A DNA stretch of 64,000 bases from Alicycliphilus denitrificans_A (GCF_044792555.1 NZ_CP126238.1:2046001-2110000); one strand, 5' to 3'; positions 17,034-26,319 are shown, counted from the first letter of the stretch. The notes: generated from the letters alone by a model not told the origin. Numbers and translations are program-made.

Positions 17034-17990
17034 TTACGAGGCCAGCTGCAAGGCATGTTCCAGGGCGCGTTGCTTCAGGGCCGCTCCGTGGCCGAACCAG
17101 GCGCTGTCGAGCCGGTACTCCTGGCTGCGAGCCCGCCGCTCGTGGTCCACGAATTCAGTGACGGCGCACAGCAGGCCCCAGGCGGTTCCCTTGGCCGCTG
17201 ACAATTCCGCACCGCGCCCGTGACCCTCGTACATCGCCTGCACCTTCTTCAAGGCGCGTTCATTCGTCAGGCCTTGAGCCGGTTCGGTATGACACAGAAC
17301 CTTGAGGAAGTAGTTCATCGACTCGTGGCTCTTGACCTTGCGCTCGGACAGAGTCTTCATGCGGTACATGAAGCTGTCCCACTGGGTCACTGCCACGCCC
17401 AGCTGCTTCTTCACGGCCTGCGGGTCAAAGCTCGTGCTGTGCGGCACCTTGATGGCACTGGTGGCGCCGTTCAGTGCAATGGACAGGGTGTTGTTGCACA
17501 CGACCCGGATCGTCGTAGGCGTCGCCGTCGTGGCCAGCGTCCCATCGCAGGACGTGGCCAGCAGCAGGTAGCCCTTGACCGTGTCGTTGCCCTTGAGCGC
17601 CGTTTCCTTGCCGGTGCGAGCCAGGGCCCAGAACTTCTTGCCGGCCTTGAGCACACCGGCCGTCTCCAGCTCGAAGCCGGAGATCTCGGTCAGGTCCCGG
17701 TAGAACTCCAGAACTTCCTTGGGCTGGACAATCTGGTATCGGCCACCCACCACGGACAGCGGGGCCTTGGTGTCGCTGCGGTAGAGCACCTTCTGGTCAT
17801 CGAAGCTCATGATCGAGCCCAGGGCGCCGGCCTGTTCGGTCATGTAGCGAACCGGTGTTTCGCAGATGGTCCAGTCCATGCCGGCTTCCCTGGCCCAGAC
17901 TTCAATAGGTTGCTTGGCCGGGAGTTGGTTACCCAGATCATGCCACGGGGTGTCGCCGACATAGGCCATTTTTTCGAGAAGATGTGCCAT
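17034..17990 (-). CDS. DUF932 domain protein
   Basis: This 318-residue protein spans the whole DUF932 family length: N-terminal MAYVGDTPWHDLGNQL, YQIVQPKEVLEFYRDLTE, and RVVCNNTLSIALNGA near the centre. It is common on plasmids, phages and ICEs beside recombination genes; the molecular function is unknown. Start at 17990 (MAHLLEKMAY) was chosen because AGGA precedes it and the upstream 31 codons are not family-like. It lies upstream of yqaJ on the same strand. Confidence 0.85.
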   Translation of the reverse strand: MAHLLEKMAYVGDTPWHDLGNQLPAKQPIEVWAREAGMDWTICETPVRYMTEQAGALGSIMSFDDQKVLYRSDTKAPLSVVGGRYQIVQPKEVLEFYRDLTEISGFELETAGVLKAGKKFWALARTGKETALKGNDTVKGYLLLATSCDGTLATTATPTTIRVVCNNTLSIALNGATSAIKVPHSTSFDPQAVKKQLGVAVTQWDSFMYRMKTLSERKVKSHESMNYFLKVLCHTEPAQGLTNERALKKVQAMYEGHGRGAELSAAKGTAWGLLCAVTEFVDHERRARSQEYRLDSAWFGHGAALKQRALEHALQLAS

Positions 17991-18148
17991 TTTAAATATC
18001 CTGGAAAGAGTTGAAGGGTTTAAAAGCGTGTGATGAACTGGGCGAAGTTGCTGCGTCAACGTAGCAACATTGGCCCATGCCACGATGAGGAAAACTAAGA
18101 AAAAGAGAACAGCCTGACGGCAGGGTTCAATAAAAGCATTGGGTGGCT

Positions 18149-18640
18149 TTACATCAGTCCGCGCTCTGCGAAGCTGACGACCGTGCTACGGGTCACGATG
18201 AAGTGGTCCAGTACTCGTAGATCGACCAATGCCAGTGCCGACTTGAGGACTCCCGTCAGTGCTTCATCAGCCATGGATGGCTCCGCATAATTACTGGGGT
18301 GGTTGTGGGTGAGGATCACGCTGGCCGCATGGCGCCCCAACGCTTCCATCACCACCTCCCTTGGATAGACCGATTTTTGGGTGAGGGTGCCCCGAAACAT
18401 CTCGACAACGTCAAGAACGCGGTTCTGTGTATCCAGAAAAATGACGGTAAAAACTTCGTAGGGACGATCGGCTAGCAGCAGACGAAGATATTCGCGAACC
18501 ATATCTGGAGAGACCAATACATCTGCTTCGCAGACTTTGCACGCAAGTAGGTCCAGAGCCTGCTGCACAAGTTCGGGGCGGGTGTAGTAAGTGTTGGGGC
18601 TTATGGCATGAATTTGTCCATGTTGGAGGGAGGTTGGCAT
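18149..18640 (-). CDS. RadC-like JAB/MPN domain protein
   Basis: This 163-residue protein of the RadC family has a JAMM metal site in ILTHNHPSNYAEPSMADE (His-x-His then Asp) near residues 107-124. The FTVIFLDTQNRVLDVVEMFRGT strand region before it is the standard RadC signature. It lacks the N-terminal HhH part of chromosomal RadC, as is usual for the short element-borne versions (YeeS/YkfG type). Start at 18640 (MPTSLQHGQ) was chosen over 18730 by similarity to short relatives. Role in element biology is unproven. Confidence 0.85.
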   Translation of the reverse strand: MPTSLQHGQIHAISPNTYYTRPELVQQALDLLACKVCEADVLVSPDMVREYLRLLLADRPYEVFTVIFLDTQNRVLDVVEMFRGTLTQKSVYPREVVMEALGRHAASVILTHNHPSNYAEPSMADEALTGVLKSALALVDLRVLDHFIVTRSTVVSFAERGLM

Positions 18641-18737
18641 TGGGGCTCCAGAAATGAAAAGCCCCGCAGACGAATCACGCGGGGCTGGAAAAGCAAAGAG
18701 GCAGCGAAAGGCTTCAAGATGACTTTTCACTGAATTC

Positions 18738-19046
18738 TTAATCGCAGTCGAGACAGTGCAAATTGTCCAGAAGGTTTTGATCGACCGAGCGACCCGCAGT
18801 GGAACCGACTGCGCAGCCCACGGCTCCGCCGAAGAGTCCCCCTAGAATGGCGCCCCCCAAACCGCCAAGTACCAGTCCTACAGGCCCAGCGACAGAACCC
18901 ACGGATGCGCCGAGTTGCGCGCCACCGTAGGCCCCAGAGGCACCACTGACTGCGCCTGCTGCCGTACCAATGGCGCCACCCGTCTTTCTGGCGGTATTTT
19001 TGGTTTCAATGTGAGTGGATCCGCACCGAGGGCAAATGTTTGACAT
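18738..19046 (-). CDS. Small glycine-zipper protein with paired Cys motifs
   Basis: This 102-residue protein begins MSNICPRCGS and ends LHCLDCD, so one CxxC lies at each terminus and together they could form a zinc ribbon. The middle (about 22-85) is almost entirely Gly/Ala/Val with GxxxG repeats (GGLGGAILGGLFGGAVG), a glycine-zipper membrane hairpin. It is the first gene of the minus-strand block. I do not know a function; small glycine-zipper proteins may be membrane-active. Confidence 0.6.
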   Translation of the reverse strand: MSNICPRCGSTHIETKNTARKTGGAIGTAAGAVSGASGAYGGAQLGASVGSVAGPVGLVLGGLGGAILGGLFGGAVGCAVGSTAGRSVDQNLLDNLHCLDCD

Positions 19047-19170
19047 GTTTGTTTGTCCTTAAAATAGTAAATACGAGGAAATAGTCAATGCTTCCCATTT
19101 GTGGGGATAAGCATTGATCGCGGCCACATAGCAGTCTGAGGAAGCTGGGGCTTTGCTTTTTGATGCCTTA

Positions 19171-19210
19171 ATAAAACAGACCCCCCAGACCTGATGGTCT
19201 GGGGGGTCTG
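19171..19210 (-). terminator. Strong intrinsic terminator, minus strand
   Basis: A perfect 15-bp stem (19177-19191 with 19196-19210, loop TGAT) is followed on the minus strand by TTTTATT. It stops transcription coming from 19211 upward, where no convincing gene is annotated. Confidence 0.85.
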
Positions 19211-19667
19211 TTCGATCAGCGGTGTTGTCAGAATGTCGAAAAACTCCCGAAGAAGTCAATGAATGAGCTTTGGGTTGGTCGATCCAATCCTTTCATCCAA
19301 ATAAGCGATTTTGGGTCGCTTGGTGATGATGGTCTTTTGAATGACTTTCCTTGAGAATGAAATTAGAAATTCTGACAAACCCGAAGGCATGATTGCTTTG
19401 TGGTTCATTAATAGTATATGTGGGTCAAATGTTTTAGAAAGGGGTAATCATCTTGGTGATGCGATAGGGGGGTAATGTATGTGCCAATATCAATGTTGAC
19501 CTTTGGTTGTTGGGTCTGATTGCTTAGATTTTTTGAAGTATCCGCGTCGTTGGGGGGATATGATTCGCCGAGTGATATGAGCAGGCGGGGGGCAACGCGC
19601 GTATCGCTACTGGTTGGATGAGCGCAGAGAATGGAGAAGCTGGCAGAGTGTTATGAAATCGTGGCTA
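19211..19667. other. AT-rich stretch without a supported gene
   Basis: The strong minus-strand terminator implies a transcript from this stretch. The only small frame ending at it is a 22-residue ORF (19228-19296, minus, MKGLDRPTQSSFIDFFGSF and three more residues) without a ribosome site. A copy of the integrase-associated nonamer ATGTGGGTC is at 19418-19426. A small RNA is as likely as a peptide. Confidence 0.35.
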
Positions 19668-19800
19668 CAGCCAATATCCGTTCGTCGACGGGCAGTATGA
19701 GCAGTGCGAAGGCCAGGAAACAGCCAGCTCAAGACCATTGGCAACCGCTCGTAGTCCCGCGCCAGTCGGCAAAAAAGCGCTAGCAGCCAAAGCTGCGCAT
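19668..19800 (-). mobile_element. IS5-family 3'-end remnant
   Basis: About 130 bp align by eye with 8858-8995, the 3' end of the decayed IS5-type element (shared GCCAATATCCGT, then AGTGCGAAGGCC-like and AGTCCCG-rich blocks). It is cut by the IS3-family element that begins at 19804. Confidence 0.65.
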
Positions 19801-19855
19801 GACTGTATTGACCTAGTGAATTCCTGCTCAGGTGTTAACGTTGAAGGAAACGACG

Positions 19856-19979
19856 ATGAGCACCCTGATGGAAGACGACATCAAGCGCTGGACAGCCAAG
19901 CGTAAAACCGCTCTGGTCCTGGACATCCTCCAGGGCAAGACCATGATCTCGGAGGCCAGTCGGGCCTTCGATCTCAACC
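19856..19979 (+). pseudogene. Outer IS3 OrfA, N-terminal part
   Basis: The start MSTLMEDDIKRWTAKRKTAL with a GAAGGA ribosome site is the usual N-terminus of this IS3 subgroup's OrfA. The frame runs to SRAFDLN and is then cut by the inner IS3 element. It continues at 21257 as PSEVEQWVDEGKRGM after the 3-bp ACC duplication. Confidence 0.85.
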
Positions 19980-20012
19980 TGACCCTGCCTCGATTTCACG
20001 TACAGCAAGAAG

Positions 20013-20363
20013 TTGGAAACTTCAAAGGTACGGAGAATCGAGATAAAAGAAGGCAGGCTGCCCAAGAGGCAGTACACAGAGGAATTCAAGGGTGAAGCCG
20101 TCAGGCTTGCGGGCTCGGTCGGCGGCCACGAAGCGGCACGTCGGCTGGGCATCCCGGTGGCGACGTTGGGCAACTGGTCCAGACGGCGCAGCGCATCGGG
20201 TGATGGGGCTAGCGCACCGGTGCCTGCAGACGCCCTGGTGCGCCGTCCCGTCAGCGAGTTGGAGGCGGAGAACACTCGCCTGCGCAGGGAACTTTCCGAA
20301 GCCAAGCTGGATGTGGAAATCCTGCGAAAAGCGACGGCGTACTTCGCCAGGGGGTCGCGATGA
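20013..20363 (+). CDS. Inner IS3 OrfA (HTH)
   Basis: This 116-residue protein has KRQYTEEFKGEAVRLAGSVG, the HTH GGHEAARRLGIPVATLGNWS, and a zipper tail LEAENTRLRRELSEAKLDVE. It overlaps orfB by 4 bp (ATGA). Intact. Confidence 0.92.
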   Translation: METSKVRRIEIKEGRLPKRQYTEEFKGEAVRLAGSVGGHEAARRLGIPVATLGNWSRRRSASGDGASAPVPADALVRRPVSELEAENTRLRRELSEAKLDVEILRKATAYFARGSR

Positions 20364-21223
20364 AGTACGCCTGGATCGACGAGCATCGCGACCAGTACAC
20401 CGTCAGCCAGTTGTGCCGCGTGCTGGAGGTTTCTCGCAGCGGCTACTGCCAGTGGCGCGTGCGCCCACCCAGCACTCGGACGCTGGCCAACCAGGCCTTG
20501 GATGCCAAGGTGGCGACCATCCACGAGGCCAGCCGCCGAAGTTACGGGCGGCCTCGGATCGTTCAGAGTCTTCGTCAGCAAGGAGAGGTCGTCAGTGCCG
20601 AGCGGGTTCGCAAGAGCCTGCAGCGCCAGGGGCTGCGGCCGGTGTACCGAAGGCCCTTCATGGTGACCACCGACTCGGCCCACCGCCTGCCGGTGGCTGC
20701 GAACCTGCTGGATCGCCGCTTCGATGGCTGGCAGCCCAATCAGGCATGGGTGGCGGACATCACGTACGTGCCCACCGGCGAGGGCTGGCTGTACCTAGCA
20801 GCGGTGATGGACCTGGCGGGGCGGCGCATCGTGGGCTGGTCGATGTCCGAGGTCATTGACGCCAGCCTGGTGTGCACGGCACTGAAATCGGCCTGGTGGC
20901 AGCGCAAGCCGGCCAAGGGTCTGCTGGTACACACCGATCGCGGGTCGCAATATGCGGGTAGGCGCTATCGGGCGTTGGCGGCTGATCTGGGCGTCACGAT
21001 GTCTATGAGCAGGAAGGCCAACGCCTGGGACAACGCGCCGATGGAGAGTTTCTTCAAGACGCTGAAAGTCGAGCGCATCTACCAGATACGCTACGACACG
21101 CGGGCGCAGGCCAGGCTGGACATCGTCGACTGGATCGAGGGCTGGTATAACCGCCAGCGCCTGCACTCGGCCAACGGCTTCCTCGCCCCTGTGAAGTGGG
21201 AGAACGCCCGCTTGGCTGCATGA
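20360..21223 (+). CDS. Inner IS3 OrfB transposase (DDE)
   Basis: This 287-residue protein has DDE residues in QAWVADITYVPTGEGWLYLA, VHTDRGSQYAGRRY and ANAWDNAPMESFFKTLKVE, and an intact HTH_21 N-terminus (YTVSQLCRVLEVSRSGYCQW). Apparently functional. Confidence 0.93.
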   Translation: MKYAWIDEHRDQYTVSQLCRVLEVSRSGYCQWRVRPPSTRTLANQALDAKVATIHEASRRSYGRPRIVQSLRQQGEVVSAERVRKSLQRQGLRPVYRRPFMVTTDSAHRLPVAANLLDRRFDGWQPNQAWVADITYVPTGEGWLYLAAVMDLAGRRIVGWSMSEVIDASLVCTALKSAWWQRKPAKGLLVHTDRGSQYAGRRYRALAADLGVTMSMSRKANAWDNAPMESFFKTLKVERIYQIRYDTRAQARLDIVDWIEGWYNRQRLHSANGFLAPVKWENARLAA

Positions 21224-21256
21224 CTTGATGTACGTGGAAACGAGGCAGGGTCAACC

Positions 21257-21450
21257 CATCTGAGGTGGAGCAGTGGGTCGATGAAGGCAAACGCGGCATG
21301 GAGAACGCCCTGCGCAGCAAGCCCCTGGAAGTCAAGGAGCAGTACGAGAAGCAGCTGCGTGAACCGCAGGGGGCCTATGGCGAAGCCATGCTGGAGCTGC
21401 GTGCCAGGAAAAAGCTGGCGTCCCTGCTGGGCAACGAGGACGAGAAATGA
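21257..21450 (+). pseudogene. Outer IS3 OrfA, C-terminal part
   Basis: It continues the interrupted OrfA with SEVEQWVDEGKRGMENAL and ends ARKKLASLLGNEDEK, the normal end of this family, overlapping orfB by 4 bp. Confidence 0.85.
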
Positions 21451-22302
21451 TCCTCAGCCTTCAGCAGGGATTGGCTGAAGATGGATTCAAGGTCAGCCTG
21501 GTCAAGCTGTGCCAGTGGTTTGAGGTACCCCGGCGCACGATGTGCTACCGCAGCACCAAGGCGGCACCGAAGGTGCGGGAGCACTTCGCCCGCCCCATTA
21601 AGGCCATGATCGAAGAGAACCCGTCCTTCGGCTACCGCACAGTGGCGCACCTTCTGGGATTCAACAAAAACACCGTGCAGCGCATCTTCCAGATCCAAGG
21701 CTGGCAGGTGCGCAAACGCCCAGTGGGCTTCAGGCCTCGCATCCAGGCCTTGCCATCGGTGGCCAAGGCACCTGATGAACGCTGGGCCACGGACCTGTGC
21801 CGGGCATGGACGGGGCGCGATGGCTGGGCGTCACTGGCCCTGATGATCGACTGCTACAGCCGTGAACTGCTGGGCTGGCACCTGAGCCGCAGCGGGCGCT
21901 CCAAGACGGCAGAGGCCGCGTTGGAGCAAGCCTTGATCCTGCCTGGGCAAGGTCAGGCATCCGTTCCTGCTGAGGTCCGACAACGGCCTGGTGTTCACCA
22001 GCCGCAGCTACACAGCCTTGGTCAAAAGCTACGGGCTGCAGCAGGAGTTCATCACTCCGTACAGCCCGGAGCAAAACGGCATGGTCGAGCGCGTGATCCG
22101 CACGCTCAAGGACCAATGCGTGCACCGACACCGGTTCGAAACCCTGCAACACGCCAGCCGCGTGATCGCCGACTGGATCGGTTGGTACAACCATCGGCGC
22201 CCTCACCAGGCGCTGGATATGAAGCCCTCCGCTGAGGCTTATGCTTTAGCGGCCTGGCCTGTGCAGGTTCAGCTTGGTCAATACATCGACTCACCCTATT
22301 AA
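21447..22302 (+). pseudogene. Outer IS3 OrfB transposase, frameshifted
   Basis: The first part (21447 to about 21945) carries ERWATDLCRAWTGRDGWASL with the first Asp. The second part, in another frame from about 21950, carries LLRSDNGLVFTSRSYTALV and SPEQNGMVERVIRTLKDQC with the other two acidic residues. Compared with intact relatives, about ten bases are missing after EQALI. The second frame stops at 22300-22302, 17 bp past the terminal repeat. Inactive. Confidence 0.85.
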
Positions 22303-22520
22303 TCATTTTTTCGCGCTAATTCATCCAGATGTTCTTCATAGTGTGTGATTTTTTCTAATTTTCGAGCGCCAAACAACGCCCAGATTGCGGCGATGAACCA
22401 TAAAAATCCAGAAGCTTGAAGGGCTAGCGCAACGCCGGCTCTGATTGGCTGGCTGCGTTTGACAAATATCACAAATGGGAAAAAAATCGCTAACAGATAA
22501 TTAATCAAAACTACCTCCAC
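22299..22520 (-). CDS. Small two-helix membrane protein
   Basis: This 73-residue protein has two hydrophobic segments, LINYLLAIFFPFVIFV (about 5-20) and GVALALQASGFLWFIAAIWALFG (about 29-51). A short basic loop (KRSQPIR) lies between them and a charged tail follows. The layout loosely resembles YqaE/Pmp3 small membrane proteins, but the match is weak. The 5' end overlaps the 3' end of the 548-residue gene by 10 bp, so the two are probably co-translated. Confidence 0.55.
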   Translation of the reverse strand: MEVVLINYLLAIFFPFVIFVKRSQPIRAGVALALQASGFLWFIAAIWALFGARKLEKITHYEEHLDELARKND

Positions 22521-24157
22521 TCATGAGAAAATTTATCGAGGAGCCTCCGGATTTGCTCGGCGAGCTTGTTGATAATCTCCTTGTTCTTGTTGGTGCCCGC
22601 AAACGAGCTTTTTGAATCCGACTGGATCAACAGCACTGCCGAACTCGCTTCCTCCTCGCCACCTATCTGGATCCTGAACGATTCACCCCAGGATAGCAAA
22701 CTCACTGAAGATTTTCCCTCGAGTACACCGGATGCCTCATCCGCTCGAATCAACTTCATGCCGCTTGTGCCTTCTATTACAATCTTGGCTGCCCGAATAA
22801 CCTTATTTTTGTTATATGGGCATTCATTTATCCATAGAAAACCACGCCGTCCTAAAGTATCTCGTAGTTTTTGCGACTGTTTCTGTGCATAGTCGGCATT
22901 GAATCGAGATGTATACTGAATGCCATCGACCGTGCATTGCCTCATATCCAGCTTTTTGCGGACTTGGGTGGCCCAATCTGAAAAGTGGCTATAGCCTATT
23001 TTCTGTGCATATTTCTCTAGGGTGGCTAGATTCTGATCGCATTCCGAAGGGGTTCGTAGTTGATACTTCGCTGCTTCCAGTTGGAATTCCTTTTCTCTCG
23101 CTGCATCAAGCAGTTCTTTCAGGTCTTTCTCGCCTCCTGAGTATCCAATATTATTTGCAAATTCGCGAAATAAACTTATGTTGGACTGAATTGCGACGAT
23201 GCTGGAAAGGTTTGCCTCATTAAGCTTTGATTGAAATATTTTTTCTTTTTCATCTGCAAGAATCGAGATTCCAAAATACTCTGCTATTTCGTCCAGTTTG
23301 CCGGCATCTGCGCCAAATCTGGTTAGTAAAAGTGTGTAGATTCTTTCGTTGTAAGGGTATGTGGTGAAAAGGCTGAGAATTTGTTTTTGGATATCAGTCT
23401 TGGGAATTCTGTCATTTTCGACATTGGTTATAATGGCGCTTGCCTTCTCTATTTCTTCCTTGGTGTAGGTGTGAATTGCTCCGTTGTAGCGTTCCTTTAG
23501 TGCGTCAGTAACTGCCTCTTTGCTCGCCAAAATGATGCTGCACACAGCAGAGTCGAGGGCTTTGACGGTTTTTGGGTTTTTAAAAATCTCGTCTTTCTTT
23601 ATGGAGTTTTCTATGGCTGTTACGCCCTTTGCCATCATGTTGAAAATACCGTGACCAATATTGTCGACCGCGTTGCTAAAATTGGCGTAGCTCTGTGGAC
23701 TGCGGTAGCCATTTTTCATTGATGGTGCTGGTCCGAAACCAACCATTTTGTCTCTATTTAATCGGCGCTGAGTTCTGTAAGCGTCCTTTTGGGCGGTTGC
23801 ATGTACGATGGATTCGTATTGATAGGCTATTATTTCAAAATATTCATCCCAGATTTCGTATTTGCCTAAATATTTTTTTGTAAATCCTTGCTCATCAACG
23901 TCGTAGATGGAGTTTTCTGTAAGGATGTCTAATGCGGTTTTTACAGATTCGGATAGTACATCTTGGGCAAGTTTTTCTGAATTTTCGTAAACGTCATCAA
24001 GATTTTCAAAAATTTTATAGAAATCATTAATGATTCTATTGTGCCAATTTTTTTCAATAGGATTGAATATCCTATGGATTGAATTCGCAAAAACTCTAGT
24101 TGCAGGAAGGTCTATGATGTGCCCGTATAGTTCGATCCGATACGATTGCATATTCAT
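22511..24157 (-). CDS. Hypothetical 548-residue protein of an AT-rich two-gene unit
   Basis: I do not recognise this protein. It starts MNMQSYRIELYGHIIDLPAT (GGAG ribosome site 6 nt ahead). A helical acidic part is followed by a Gly/Asn-rich stretch NAVDNIGHGIFNMMAKGV near residue 180 that could contact membrane. Long helical repeats lie in the middle (about 240-380), with a mixed alpha/beta C-terminus (about 430-548) ending in an amphipathic helix NKEIINKLAEQIRRLLDKF. It is much more AT-rich than its neighbours. It pairs with the overlapping 73-residue membrane protein downstream. A cargo role, possibly defence, is only a guess from the context. Confidence 0.55.
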   Translation of the reverse strand: MNMQSYRIELYGHIIDLPATRVFANSIHRIFNPIEKNWHNRIINDFYKIFENLDDVYENSEKLAQDVLSESVKTALDILTENSIYDVDEQGFTKKYLGKYEIWDEYFEIIAYQYESIVHATAQKDAYRTQRRLNRDKMVGFGPAPSMKNGYRSPQSYANFSNAVDNIGHGIFNMMAKGVTAIENSIKKDEIFKNPKTVKALDSAVCSIILASKEAVTDALKERYNGAIHTYTKEEIEKASAIITNVENDRIPKTDIQKQILSLFTTYPYNERIYTLLLTRFGADAGKLDEIAEYFGISILADEKEKIFQSKLNEANLSSIVAIQSNISLFREFANNIGYSGGEKDLKELLDAAREKEFQLEAAKYQLRTPSECDQNLATLEKYAQKIGYSHFSDWATQVRKKLDMRQCTVDGIQYTSRFNADYAQKQSQKLRDTLGRRGFLWINECPYNKNKVIRAAKIVIEGTSGMKLIRADEASGVLEGKSSVSLLSWGESFRIQIGGEEEASSAVLLIQSDSKSSFAGTNKNKEIINKLAEQIRRLLDKFSHEWR

Positions 24158-24224
24158 TTTTTCTCCTAGTGGGGTAATGCCAAGCACAGTGTCTCTATGC
24201 CGTTTTGTGTGGAAAGCGAAAGTT

Positions 24225-25522
24225 TCATCTGACGGTCGCAGGCGCGAACGAATGGGCCGGTTGATGCGTGAGTTTGGACATGCGCAGGTAGACGATGGCG
24301 ATGAAGTTGGTGCTGGTGCGAAAGCCCTGTGCAGCGCGCTTGGCCTGCTGCAGCAGGCCGTTCATCGCTCCGACAATGGCGTTGCTGCGGTGATCGTTCA
24401 GGCCCCGGACCACGGCGTCGAAGCGGCCCTTGAGGCAGGCCGTCAGCTTCTTGAACGGATCGAGCCCGCAGCGGCTGGCCCAACTGAGCCAGATGCGCAG
24501 GTCGCCACCCGTCTGATCGGGGCTGATGTGCGCTCCGGCACGGGCGTACACCTCGCGCAGCGCCATCTTCAGCCGCCAGGCCCGCGCGCTGTTGAGCGCT
24601 GAATGCTGCAACCAGTGCATCGCCTTGACCTGCCCGCTGACTCTAGCCAGGCGGGTTGCGCCGCATGACCCACATCAGCTGCTTGAGTATCGTGCGGTCG
24701 CCCCGACCCAGAGCCTCGCGCACGGCGGAGGCGTCTTGCGCCATCTCCGCGCGCCGAACCTGATCCATCGCCGCCATGGCCATTGCCACGACATGAAAGC
24801 CGTCGTAGCTGATCTGCGCCTGCGGCAGCGCCAGAGCCACGCCCTTGGCATAGGCTGCGCTCATGTCCATGCACGCATGCCGCACCTGAGCCGGATCGCC
24901 TCCCTGGGCCTTGAGGTCTGCGGCGAAGTCGATCACCGATCTGGTGTTCGCGTCCCTGGGTGGAAAACAACAGTCGCTTGGCATCCATGTCGTGAACCAC
25001 GGTGATGTAGTTTTGGTTGCGACGCAGGCTGGTCTCGTCGATGCCAATGAGTTGCACGCCGGCAAAGTTCTTCAAGGCACGGGCTTGCTCGACATAGTGC
25101 TCGATGCGACGCCACAACTGCTTGTCCGCGCAGCGCAACAGGCCCGCTGCCTGACGGACCGGAAACTGCCGGAAAAGCGCCATGACCAAGGCCTCGAAGG
25201 CTGCCGTGAAGCCTGAGCCCGGGCGAGCCCAGGGCATCAACATCTGGGTGGTCTTGCCGCAGCCACTGCACGCGATGCGCGGCACGTCACAATGCAGCCA
25301 AGCCTCAAACTGGAAGAAGTCCAAGTGGCGCCAGGACCGGCGCAGTCGATCATGAACGGGTTGTGCAGCAGCGCCACAAGCCGGGCATGCCAACGCGCTG
25401 CCATGGCAGCCGATCTCGAAATCAATGCGGCGATTGACGGTATCGAGCTTGACGTCCTCGACCACCCACGGCAACTGCAGACCCAGTGCGCTTGTGAACG
25501 GCGCTTCAACTCCATCGCTCAT
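24225..25522 (-). pseudogene. ISL3-family transposase, frameshifted
   Basis: The N-terminal zinc-finger part (ALACPACGAAAQPVHDRLRR then IACSGCGKTTQML) and first catalytic Asp (VQLIGIDETSLRRNQNYITV) are read from 25522 (MSDGVEAPF). Then the frame shifts near 24960 and again near 24670. The C-terminal part (24225-24620) contains AIVGAMNGLLQQAKRAAQGF and FIAIVYLRMSKL, typical of ISL3. Inactive. It truncates a NERD-like gene at its 5' flank. Terminal repeats were not defined. Confidence 0.85.
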
Positions 25523-25615
25523 CAGTCCTTCCTTTGCCAAACATCCGCCCCGTGGGCATGTGGACAGGCCAACACGCGACCTCCCCACATGCCCACCGGG
25601 CTCCACTATCGGGCT

Positions 25616-25792
25616 TCATTTTGAATGTTGCATTCCATACGAAACGACGAAGGGTCCTGTTGGGCCTACGGGGACGACGTCCCATAGCAAATAGTCATCG
25701 TCCAGCTTGGATTCGAGACGCTCCGAGAGGCGCCTCTCTCCGGACGTCATTCGCGAAACGCACGCGCTTGGCGAAGGAATCAATGTCGCCAT
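25616..25792 (-). pseudogene. N-terminal fragment of a NERD-domain protein (helicase/nuclease)
   Basis: MATLIPSPSACVSRMTSGER followed by RLESKLDDDYLLWDVVPVGP matches the start of NERD-domain proteins, often fused to UvrD-like helicases (MARxIPS...GERRFxxxLxxxLxxDYxxWxxVPVGP). Only about 50 family-like residues remain before the ISL3 element. The rest of the gene is gone. Confidence 0.6.
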
Positions 25793-25827
25793 ACTCCATG
25801 CCCTGTTACTGATTGTTATTTGAGCAA

Positions 25828-26319
25828 TTATGACGGAGTGATAGGGTGCAGACGACCACTCGACGTTCCAAGGCGGAACCTTCCCTTCAGGATGTGCTCC
25901 TGCGCATTCGTGACTGGTCCGAGCACCTTCCATCTGGATCTGACCACAGCCACCTCATCCCAATGCGTCGTGTACTGCTGCGTGCGCCGCTCCTGCCGTC
26001 GCCCCCTGGCGCGGAGGTGATCATCCAGCCTCGTGCTGGCTACATGCACCGTGCCCCGGCCAAAGCGCCCGTTGAGGCCATCCAGCGCCGCCATGAGACG
26101 ACTGTTGTCCTTGGGGGCGTCGTCCAGATCCAGCTCGCCCTGCTGCACCGTGTCGGGCACCAGATCAAGCAGCATCACGCTGGCCTGATGTCTCTTCGCT
26201 GCACGGATGATCGAGCGTAGGTCCGAGAGCATGGGCTCGAAGCAGCCCGCATCCACCCAGCGTCGGCTCTGCTGGTAGACGGTCTCCCAGGGGGTAAATC
26301 GTTGGGCGGCAGGCGCCAC
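25828..26319 (-). pseudogene. In-frame chimera: IS5 transposase N-terminus joined to UmuC C-terminus
   Basis: This single 163-codon frame begins with an IS5-type segment (PWETVYQQSRRWVDAGCFEP then MLSDLRSIIRAA) and passes directly into the C-terminal domain of the Y-family polymerase subunit UmuC. UmuC-like parts are ASVMLLDLVPDTVQQGELDL, LMAALDGLNGRFGRGTVHVA and RRQERRTQQYTTHWDEVAVV. The catalytic palm of UmuC is absent, so no polymerase can be made. The join looks like a deletion or recombination between an IS5 copy and a umuC gene. The tail after VVRS is read-through. Confidence 0.75.

Larger units (their letters stand above)
19980..21253 (+). mobile_element. IS3-family element (inner), intact (1274 bp)
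   Basis: The ends are TGACCCTGCCTCGATTTCAC and, inverted, TGACCCTGCCTCGTTTCCAC, with a 3-bp duplication ACC at 19977-19979 and 21254-21256. It carries complete orfA and orfB and sits inside orfA of another IS3 element. Confidence 0.93.
19804..22285 (+). mobile_element. IS3-family element (outer), interrupted by a second IS3 element
   Basis: The ends are TGTATTGACCTAG on the left and, inverted, TGTATTGACCAAGCTGAACC on the right. Without the inner 1274-bp insertion and one ACC copy it would be about 1205 bp. No matching duplication is seen outside (flanks CATGAC and TCGACT), so the surroundings have been rearranged. orfA is split and orfB frameshifted. Confidence 0.75.
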
